5,776 nucleotides of DNA, from the NCBI GenBank assembly GCA_030667645.1, contig DAOUVM010000182.1, positions 1-5,776 of the forward strand, written 5' to 3'. A program made the position numbers and the translations under genes. How positions within the stretch are numbered: position 1 is the stretch's first letter; every line of letters starts with the position of its first letter. The DNA is from Ardenticatenales bacterium (GTDB lineage Bacteria > Chloroflexota > Anaerolineae > Promineifilales > UBA4811). The notes beneath the pieces are model-generated. The model was not told the origin of the DNA, ran no database searches, and saw only the letters and a program-made list of their open reading frames with translations. Positions 1-4,492 of this stretch are shown here, in pieces.

Positions 1-516
1 CACGATACGCCAAGGTTTCTGACCTTGGTGGGTGGGGACACGGACCGGCTCAAGCTGGCGACTCTCTTTCAGATGACGTTCCCCGGTGCTCCCTGCATCT
101 ATTATGGAGACGAGATCGGAATGCGGGGAGGGAACGAACCGGCCTGCCGGGGCGGGTTCCCGTGGGACGAGTCGCGGTGGGACCTGGATCTACGAGCCTA
201 TGTGAAGCGGTGCATTCGGCTGCGGCACGACCACCCGGCGCTAAGGCGAGGGAGCTATGCCAGTGTGTACAGTCACCAGGGGGTATATGCGTTTCTCCGC
301 CAGTTGGACGACAATGTCCTGCTCGTGGCGTTGAACGGAGCGGAAGAGGCGCGCGTGCTGAACCTTCCGGCCGGCGGCGTTCAAGACGGGACGGCGATGG
401 AGGATGTGTGGACCGGGGAGCGCCTTGAGGTCGCGGGCGGCCGTCTGCGAGACCTGCGCTTGGAGCGATTGAGCGGCCGGGTGTTCAACCTGGCTGGATC
501 TGCCGGTTCACCGTGA
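1..516 (+). CDS. GH13 alpha-amylase-family glycosidase (neopullulanase/cyclomaltodextrinase type), 3' part
   Basis: The reading frame is open from the first base, so the gene begins outside the window; 171 C-terminal residues are visible. The first residues, HDTPRFLT, are GH13 conserved region IV, where the His-Asp pair stabilises the transition state. Next comes the late TIM-barrel segment with FPGAPCIYYGDEIGM (about residues 27-41) and a GG-(N/D)-x-x-C-R-x-x-FPWD stretch typical of neopullulanase, cyclomaltodextrinase and maltogenic amylase. A helix with IRLRHDHPALRRG leads into the C-terminal beta-sandwich (about residues 85-171), which matches domain C in length. The family hydrolyses alpha-1,4 and alpha-1,6 linkages in maltodextrins, cyclodextrins or pullulan. 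The catalytic nucleophile and acid/base lie upstream and cannot be checked, nor can any signal peptide, so location is unknown. The end of the frame overlaps a hairpin, and the gene converges on the PA14 gene 55 nt away. GH13 membership is very secure; the exact substrate is not. Confidence 0.93.
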   Translation, partial: HDTPRFLTLVGGDTDRLKLATLFQMTFPGAPCIYYGDEIGMRGGNEPACRGGFPWDESRWDLDLRAYVKRCIRLRHDHPALRRGSYASVYSHQGVYAFLRQLDDNVLLVALNGAEEARVLNLPAGGVQDGTAMEDVWTGERLEVAGGRLRDLRLERLSGRVFNLAGSAGSP

Positions 517-524
517 GACCGGCA
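501..524. terminator. Hairpin over the GH13 stop codon, possible terminator between convergent genes
   Basis: TGCCGGT (501-507) and ACCGGCA (518-524) form a perfect 7-bp stem around a 10-nt loop that includes the TGA stop (514-516). TCA/TGA inside the loop could extend the pairing. No T-run follows on either strand, so it is not a classical intrinsic terminator. Its place between two convergent genes makes a transcript-end or RNA-stabilising role plausible but unproven. Confidence 0.3.
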
Positions 525-571
525 GGGCCGTGCGGCAAGGCCAGCCGAAACCGAACGGGTGGCTAACAGTG

Positions 572-2260
572 CTAATTGGGTGTGGCTGCGCCGGGGGAAT
601 CCCCCAGCCACGTCCAGCTCAATTGAGCCTGGGCAGCCTCGGTGCGCTCATAGTATTCCATCACCAATGTGTGGGGGCCGGCCGGCAGATCGACCGCGGC
701 GTACTGATAGCCGCGCATAGGCCACCAGTTCTCGATAACCAGCCTCCCATCCAAATAGAGTCGGACGCCATCGTCAGTGTGGGTGGCAAATTGGTAGCGG
801 CCGCCGGGAAAGTCCAACGTGGCGGTCCACCGAACGCTAAAGCGCTCGGCCGGTACGACCGGGTGCGGCGAACCGAACCGCCAGTCGAAATCGATCTCTG
901 CATCCTCTCGCACCAGGAGCGGTGTGCCGGCTAGATCGGTGCCGTCATAATACTCGGCCTGCCAGGGCCCGCGAGCCATCGAACCAGAGGGCTCGCTCGG
1001 GGTCGAGGCGGGTCCGACCCAAAAGTGGATGCCGGCGTCGCCATTGCGCTCAAAGTATTCGATCTTGAATCCGTGGGATCCGCTGAGGTAGATGCCGTCC
1101 ACATAGTGGAGCTCATTATTCATCACCTCCCATTTATCAATGATGAGCGCATCGTCCAACCAGATCCGTACCCCGTCATCGGAACGAACCGAGAATCGGT
1201 AATTGCCCGGATTTAAGACGATCTGCCGGGTCCACCGGACGCTAAAGTTGTCATCCGGCATCCAAGAGGCGGGAGGGGCGGTTCCCCAGTCAAAGTTGAT
1301 CTCGCTGTCATCGCGGACCAGCGCCGGGCCGCCGGTTAGGTAACGATTGTCATAGTACTCGCCTCTCCATCCGGCCGGCTCTGGCTCGGCCGCCGCCGTA
1401 CTCAACAACTGCCACCAGACGTGAGCGTGCGCCTCGCCTCCCTCTTCGAAATACTCTACCTTGACCTGGTGGAACCCCTCGCCGAGGGTAATGTCACCCC
1501 AGTGGGTGTTGGGAAGTTCTTGATTGTACCAGGCATCCACCAGCAGTTGGCCGTCCACCCACAGCCGGACTCCGTCGTCGGTGCTGGTAAGAAAGCGGTA
1601 CACGCCGGGGGTGAACCCGAGCGTGTGGGTCCAGCGCACGGAAAAGCGATCGGGTGGGATCTCTTCGGCCGGCGCGTCGTACCCCCAGGAGAAATCGATC
1701 GCTGCGTCGGTTCGACTGACGGCCGGAGCGCCACTGAGGTCCCGATTGTCAAAATATTCGGCTTGCCAGCCCTGCCCACCGGTGATCCGTTCCCAACTCA
1801 GTTGGACAAGCGCGGCGCCGTCGTGTTCGTAATACTCGGCTCTCATGGGATAAGTGCCCTGGCCCAGGTAGAGGTCGCGGGTCACCCAGCCACCCTGCTG
1901 GTCGTACCATTCGTCCACCACCAGCAGGTCACCCACCCAGAGGCGAAAGCCATCGTCGGCGCGGGCGTAAAAGCGAAAAGTGCCGCCCTCGAACCACTCG
2001 GTTCGAGTCCAGCGAGCCGAAAAGCTGTCGGCCGGCACGCCACTGCCGGGGGAACCGGCGCCCCAGTCATGGCTGACCGTGTCGTCGAATCGGGTCAGAA
2101 CGGGCGAGCCGCTCAGAGTCTGGTTCGCAAAGAACTCGGCGAACCACTGTCCGTCCTGCGCGGCGGCCGTCTCGGCGGGCAAGAGCGCCAGGACCAGCAA
2201 CGTGAGGCACAAAAGGGCCGGATTGAGGCGGACCGAACTGCGACTGGAATCTCTATTCAT
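572..2260 (-). CDS. Secreted protein with four PA14 domains
   Basis: The protein has 562 residues. The first 34 form a signal peptide: basic start (MNRDSSRSSVR), hydrophobic core (ALLCLTLLVLALL) and an AAA site before Gln35. Four PA14 domains follow at about 38-159, 165-287, 298-416 and 432-552. Each repeats the same landmarks: W-x-AEY(F/Y)-x-N near its start, (I/V)xxDWG, P-x-(D/E)-x-FS(V/A)RWT, DDG(V/F)R(L/I)W(V/L) and a closing (V/A)EY(F/Y)E...W strand. Linkers before domains 3 and 4 are short and rich in Ala, Pro, Glu and Ser. PA14 is a beta-barrel module that in many glycosidases and adhesins binds carbohydrate; here there is no catalytic domain, membrane anchor or sorting signal, so a secreted sugar-binding or surface-attachment role is inferred. 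ATG at 2260 is preceded by AGGGAG six bases upstream and by a good promoter. The neighbouring GH13 gene hints at polysaccharide use, but the two are convergent and not an operon. Confidence 0.93.
   Translation of the reverse strand: MNRDSSRSSVRLNPALLCLTLLVLALLPAETAAAQDGQWFAEFFANQTLSGSPVLTRFDDTVSHDWGAGSPGSGVPADSFSARWTRTEWFEGGTFRFYARADDGFRLWVGDLLVVDEWYDQQGGWVTRDLYLGQGTYPMRAEYYEHDGAALVQLSWERITGGQGWQAEYFDNRDLSGAPAVSRTDAAIDFSWGYDAPAEEIPPDRFSVRWTHTLGFTPGVYRFLTSTDDGVRLWVDGQLLVDAWYNQELPNTHWGDITLGEGFHQVKVEYFEEGGEAHAHVWWQLLSTAAAEPEPAGWRGEYYDNRYLTGGPALVRDDSEINFDWGTAPPASWMPDDNFSVRWTRQIVLNPGNYRFSVRSDDGVRIWLDDALIIDKWEVMNNELHYVDGIYLSGSHGFKIEYFERNGDAGIHFWVGPASTPSEPSGSMARGPWQAEYYDGTDLAGTPLLVREDAEIDFDWRFGSPHPVVPAERFSVRWTATLDFPGGRYQFATHTDDGVRLYLDGRLVIENWWPMRGYQYAAVDLPAGPHTLVMEYYERTEAAQAQLSWTWLGDSPGAATPN
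605..2149 (-). repeat. Four tandem PA14 domain units within one gene
   Basis: The units lie at about 1784-2149 (domain 1), 1400-1768 (domain 2), 1013-1369 (domain 3) and 605-967 (domain 4), each about 120 residues. Domains 2 to 4 share the YxFxxxxDDGVR(L/I)(W/Y)(L/V)D core more closely than domain 1, which has GFRLWVGD and an FFANQ start. The units are diverged at the DNA level, so this is old internal duplication rather than recent copying. Domain 3 is the one mirrored by the decayed fragments at 2462-2532 and 4146-4277. Confidence 0.9.
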
Positions 2261-2266
2261 CGTGGG

Positions 2267-2327
2267 CTCCCTGGATTCTGTTGTCTCTTACAAGTACTAG
2301 TATAAGCGCATTCGGCTCCTGCATCAA
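2267..2327 (-). promoter_or_regulatory. Sigma70-type promoter and ribosome binding site of the PA14 gene
   Basis: On the minus strand TTGATG (2327-2322) and TATACT (2304-2299) are separated by exactly 17 bases. Transcription would start near 2292, giving a leader of about 30 nt. AGGGAG (2272-2267) then sits six bases before the ATG at 2260 and fixes that start. Both hexamers are close to consensus; there is no obvious operator. Confidence 0.6.
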
Positions 2328-2461
2328 GTGCAGCGGATCCCTTGATGCCCCTAAAGGGAGATCGCCTATGGAATGCCCGCTTCTGTGTTCGGCCGAGGGA
2401 CGGTTCTTCCATTCGTTGCCCTCGCTTCTCGGGCGCCGCGGCTGCGAAATCGGCGGGAATC

Positions 2462-2532
2462 TGGAATTCGTGATGAATCACCTCCCGCACTGCGATGAGG
2501 AGAGCATCGTCCAATCCGACCCGCACTCCCTC
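2462..2532 (-). pseudogene. PA14 domain relic, second part (left fragment)
   Basis: Reading the minus strand from 2532 gives EGVRVGLDDALLIAVREVI followed by HHEF. It aligns without gaps to residues 362-385 of the intact PA14 protein (DGVRIWLDDALIIDKWEVM, then NNEL), encoded at 1107-1177. By hand count 50 of 71 bases match, including an unbroken TTGGACGATGC. Similarity fades toward lower coordinates after the EF codons and stops at about 2532 on the other side. The piece has no start, is far shorter than a PA14 domain and lost the Trp after VR(V/I), so it is a dead fragment. It continues the domain begun by the relic at 4146-4277. Confidence 0.75.
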
Positions 2533-2568
2533 GTGGCAAGCCTTTCTCACCACCGTTCACAGAACTGG

Positions 2569-2596
2569 TTGCCGTTGCGGCCAAGGAGTGTATAAT
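2569..2596 (+). promoter_or_regulatory. Sigma70-type promoter of the two-gene cassette
   Basis: A perfect TATAAT at 2591-2596 is preceded, after 16 bases, by TTGCCG (2569-2574), a 4-of-6 match to the -35 consensus. Transcription would start near 2603, leaving a leader of about 165 nt before the ATG at 2770. The promoter lies at the left end of the putative insertion, so the cassette seems to carry its own expression signal. Confidence 0.55.
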
Positions 2597-2691
2597 TCTC
2601 ATCAAGGCATACTCTCGTGAGCGTACGGTAGGCTGTGCAAGTCGGGCGAGGAATGGCCCGATAGGGTGATGACAGAGCAGAACAAATGTGT

Positions 2692-2738
2692 CATGATCAG
2701 TTGTGAGAAGACCCAGGCTCTGGCGTTGGCTGATCATG
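2692..2738. promoter_or_regulatory. 9-bp inverted repeat in the cassette leader, possible operator or stem-loop
   Basis: CATGATCAG (2692-2700) and CTGATCATG (2730-2738) are exact reverse complements separated by 29 bases. CAGTTGT also occurs as a direct repeat at 2698-2704 and 2744-2750. The elements lie between the proposed promoter and the start at 2770. They could be an operator for self-regulation or form an RNA hairpin near the ribosome binding site. The core TGATCA is itself palindromic, so part of the symmetry is cheap. Confidence 0.4.
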
Positions 2739-2754
2739 GTTGACAGTTGTCTGC

Positions 2755-2760
2755 GAAAGG
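2755..2760 (+). promoter_or_regulatory. Shine-Dalgarno deciding the start at 2770
   Basis: GAAAGG lies nine bases before ATG 2770. The longer frame from TTG at 2740 would add ten residues (MTVVCERLCG) that look like leader rather than protein, and it has no purine-rich site before it, so ATG 2770 is preferred. Confidence 0.55.
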
Positions 2761-2769
2761 CTCTGTGGA

Positions 2770-3246
2770 ATGCCAGTGTTACTTGATGATGGGAAAATCC
2801 AACGATTGGTTGATGAGCCGAAACCGTTGCCGCAGGAGTTTCAGAAGCGAATCACCCTAAAACCCAAAAGCGGTCACAAGGAGGCCGAGCTTGCAGTTGC
2901 GGGAGAGAACGGCTCGGACTTTTCTTTGATCTTGCGCCAGAGTGCCTCCAATCCTCTTGATTTTTCGGTGATATTGGTCTATCGAGTTCCAAAGACGAAC
3001 GTCTCTATACGGTTGCGAAGGTACAATGGGAAGAGTCACGAACACCGAAACAAACTTGAGGGAGACAAATTCTACGGATTTCATATCCACCAGGCGACTG
3101 AGCGGTACCAAGATGAGCCAGGGCTCAAAGAGGACGCGTTTGCAGAACTAACCAATCGCTATGGCGATCTCCATGGCGCGATTGATTGCATGATTTCTGA
3201 TTGTGGATTTCGACTCCCGCCGGTGATACAGCCAAACTTGCTTTGA
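2770..3246 (+). CDS. Conserved hypothetical protein, DUF6978-like (first gene of cassette)
   Basis: The gene encodes 158 residues with no signal peptide or membrane segment, so it is probably cytoplasmic. It resembles a family I recall as DUF6978; that label is from memory. Visible landmarks are an N-terminal helix with DDGKIQRLVDEPKPLP (6-21), KPKSGHKEAEL (31-41), a beta strand pair FSLILRQS...NPLDFSVILVY (51-71), RLRRYNGKSHEH (81-92) and FHIHQATERYQ (104-114), then an acidic stretch and a Cys-containing helix (140-145). Two HxH pairs (His90/His92 and His105/His107) sit close together amid basic residues, which might bind metal or nucleic acid; this is inference. It is followed after only 2 nt by the DUF1828-like gene, so the pair should be cotranscribed from the promoter at 2569-2596. 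Codon and base composition are less GC-rich than the flanking genes, suggesting transfer. Function unknown. Confidence 0.82.
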   Translation: MPVLLDDGKIQRLVDEPKPLPQEFQKRITLKPKSGHKEAELAVAGENGSDFSLILRQSASNPLDFSVILVYRVPKTNVSIRLRRYNGKSHEHRNKLEGDKFYGFHIHQATERYQDEPGLKEDAFAELTNRYGDLHGAIDCMISDCGFRLPPVIQPNLL

Positions 3247-3248
3247 TC

Positions 3249-4028
3249 ATGGCACTTGAAGCGATAGCAGAAGACTTTAGGCGAAAGGTTTGTGAGCAGA
3301 TTCGGCTAGAACCCGAGGGTTTGAACCGTTTCCGCATCTTTACGCCGTTTCAGTTCGATGATGGTGACCATCTCGCCATGGTCCTGAAACAACTGGGGGA
3401 GAATTGGGTTCTTTCAGATGAAGGCCACACGTATATGCATTTGACATACGACCTTGATGAGAAGAGCCTGCGTCAGGGGACACGACAGCAAATCATCACG
3501 GGCGCACTGAGTGCATTCTCAGTAGATGATCGGGAAGGCGAGCTGATGATGGAGATCCGAGACGACCGTTTCGGGGATGGCCTTTTTGATTTCGTTCAGG
3601 CGCTGCTGAGGATATCGGACGTAACTTACCTCTCACGGGAGAGGGTCAAATCAACGTTTCTGGACGATTTCACAGCCTTGATTCAGGAACAGGTTCCAGA
3701 GCGGCGCAGGGAGTTCGCCTGGCATCATCCCAACCGTGATCCTGAAGGAAACTATCCTGTGGACTGTCGGATTAACGGCCGTGCAAGTCCCCTGTTTGTC
3801 TTTGCCTTGCCCAACGACAGTAGAACGCGTGATGCCACGATTTCGCTGCTGCAGTTCGAGCGCTGGGGCCTTCAATTTCGTTCCCTCGGCATTTTTGAGA
3901 AACAAGAGGAGATCAACCGCAAGGTGTTGGCAAAGTTCAGCAACGTTTCCGAGAAGCAATACTCTAGCTTGGCGGCGAACACAGATCGAATCAGCCGACA
4001 CTTGCAGGTAGCACTTGGGGAAACGTAG
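3249..4028 (+). CDS. DUF1828-domain protein (second gene of cassette)
   Basis: The protein has 259 residues and is soluble by appearance. Its N-terminal 90 residues carry the DUF1828 pattern: FRIFTPFQFDDGDHLAMVL (28-46) followed by WVLSDEGHTYMHL (53-65), i.e. the TPFxFxDGDxI and LTDxGxT strands of that family. A central helical part (110-150) leads to a C-terminal region with YPVDCRINGRASPLFVFAL (169-187) and a charged helical tail (215-259), which may correspond to the DUF1829-type partner region. I know of no established biochemical activity; the family is common in phage and mobile DNA of bacteria. ATG 3249 begins 2 nt after the upstream stop and has no Shine-Dalgarno of its own, so translation is probably coupled to the first gene. 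An upstream in-frame ATG (3201) lies inside the previous gene and is less likely. The tight pairing suggests the two proteins act together. Confidence 0.85.
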   Translation: MALEAIAEDFRRKVCEQIRLEPEGLNRFRIFTPFQFDDGDHLAMVLKQLGENWVLSDEGHTYMHLTYDLDEKSLRQGTRQQIITGALSAFSVDDREGELMMEIRDDRFGDGLFDFVQALLRISDVTYLSRERVKSTFLDDFTALIQEQVPERRREFAWHHPNRDPEGNYPVDCRINGRASPLFVFALPNDSRTRDATISLLQFERWGLQFRSLGIFEKQEEINRKVLAKFSNVSEKQYSSLAANTDRISRHLQVALGET

Positions 4029-4145
4029 TTGCTGTCCAGTCTCAGTCCATTGGGGGAGGCGCCAATTCGGCAGGAGTTCTGAAGGTACAAGCCGAGGCGC
4101 CCAGCATCCATAATCACCCTGCTTTCCTACCCGAGCAGCCAAGGG

Positions 4146-4277
4146 GAATCGGCCATGGCCGGGACTAGTGGCGATCTGCCGGGTCCAGGGGGCGCCGAAA
4201 TCGCCATCCGGCATCTGGGATACGGGAGGGGCGGATCAGCAATCAAAGCTGATCTCGCTGTCATCGCGGCCCAGCCC
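4146..4277 (-). pseudogene. PA14 domain relic, first part (right fragment)
   Basis: On the minus strand from 4277 the frame reads GLGRDDSEISFDC, stop, SAPPVSQMPDGDF, then GAPWTRQI and PGHGRF. It aligns ungapped to residues 313-356 of the intact PA14 protein (ALVRDDSEINFDW...MPDDNFSVRWTRQI...PGNYRF), encoded at 1193-1324. Hand count gives 103 of 132 identical bases, with CGCGATGACAGCGAGATCA unbroken. An in-frame TGA replaces a glycine codon, and the conserved FSVRW motif is spoiled to FGAPW, so this is a pseudogene. Domain 3 is the best match of the four. A further match at about 4308-4332, after some 30 extra bases, may extend it. Confidence 0.85.
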
Positions 4278-4293
4278 AGTTCATTGCTGGGCT
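4273..4293. terminator. Hairpin with pyrimidine-rich downstream tract
   Basis: AGCCCAG (4273-4279) and CTGGGCT (4287-4293) form a perfect 7-bp stem with a 7-nt loop. On the plus strand it is followed by CTGCCCTTCTTCTT, which is pyrimidine-rich but not a clean T-run. It may end transcripts from the upstream two-gene cassette. It also marks where the PA14 relic alignment breaks, so it could simply be a small local duplication. Confidence 0.3.
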
Positions 4294-4329
4294 CTGCCCT
4301 TCTTCTTGGTGATCGCCGGGACCACCCGG

Positions 4330-4358
4330 TTGCTTGATCACGGCCGCTGTATTACAAT
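4330..4358 (+). promoter_or_regulatory. Possible promoter of the glycosyltransferase gene
   Basis: TACAAT (4353-4358) matches the -10 consensus at 5 of 6 positions, with TTGCTT (4330-4335, 3 of 6) 17 bases before it. Transcription would begin near 4365, about 130 nt before the ATG at 4493. The -35 match is weak, so this is a modest candidate. Confidence 0.3.
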
Positions 4359-4492
4359 GGCATCCAGGTAGGAAAAAACGAGTCGGAAGGGAAGGCGAAA
4401 GCGGTCGGCTCCGGTTCCAGTTCCGGCCGGAAACGTGAGGCATTGCATGGGGGCTGTCGGGGGAGCCACAGAGTAGGGCGGTCCAGGTTTTG

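Larger units (their letters stand above)
2261..2769. other. Divergent intergenic region between the PA14 gene and the two-gene cassette
   Basis: These 509 bases hold no intact gene. From left to right they contain the PA14 gene leader and promoter (2261-2327), a stretch with nothing recognisable except a weak CCCTT/AAGGG pairing (about 2339-2356), a decayed PA14 fragment (2462-2532), the rightward promoter (2569-2596), and a long leader with an inverted repeat (2692-2738) and a Shine-Dalgarno (2755-2760). Minus-strand open frames through here include the PA14 relic but look decayed and have no credible start. Confidence 0.7.
2533..4145. mobile_element. Putative inserted segment carrying a two-gene cassette
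   Basis: This roughly 1.6-kb stretch separates two relics that together spell one continuous PA14 domain, so it appears to have been inserted into it. It contains a complete promoter, an inverted repeat, two close-packed genes and little else, and it is visibly less GC-rich than both flanks. No transposase, integrase or terminal inverted repeat is seen. A short direct repeat, GCCAAGG, occurs at 2580-2586 and 4138-4144 (10 of 12 bases match when widened) and might be a target duplication, but that would leave about 47 bases at the left unexplained. Exact ends are therefore uncertain. It could instead have arrived by recombination rather than transposition. Confidence 0.5.
4029..4492. other. 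Intergenic region between the cassette and the glycosyltransferase gene
   Basis: These 464 bases contain no intact gene. Positions 4029-4145 show nothing recognisable and would be the right end of the putative insertion. A PA14 relic fills 4146-4277, a hairpin follows at 4273-4293, a further short PA14-like match may lie at 4308-4332, and a weak promoter candidate at 4330-4358 precedes the next gene. A minus-strand frame of 187 codons covering 3651-4214 is only a chance extension of the relic into the antisense of the DUF1828 gene. Confidence 0.65.

Noticed and set aside
1421..2305. Plus-strand 294-codon open frame opposite the PA14 gene
   Set aside because: It lies entirely antisense to a clear signal-peptide plus PA14 protein, has no domain look and exists because GC-rich coding DNA keeps the opposite frame open.
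2257..2553. Minus-strand 98-codon open frame reading through 2462-2532
   Set aside because: Part of it is the PA14 relic; downstream it loses similarity and overlaps the PA14 promoter, so it is a remnant and not a working gene.
2740..2745. Perfect TTGACA hexamer near the first cassette gene
   Set aside because: No acceptable -10 hexamer lies 15-19 bases downstream, where the start codon region already begins.
2533..4145. Terminal inverted repeats or a transposase for the inserted segment
   Set aside because: Comparison of both ends by eye showed no convincing inverted repeat, and neither gene resembles a transposase or integrase.
3651..4214. Minus-strand 187-codon open frame
   Set aside because: Its first 22 or so residues are the PA14 relic (MPDGDF...WTRQI) and the rest is antisense to the DUF1828-like gene; it has no protein-like features of its own.
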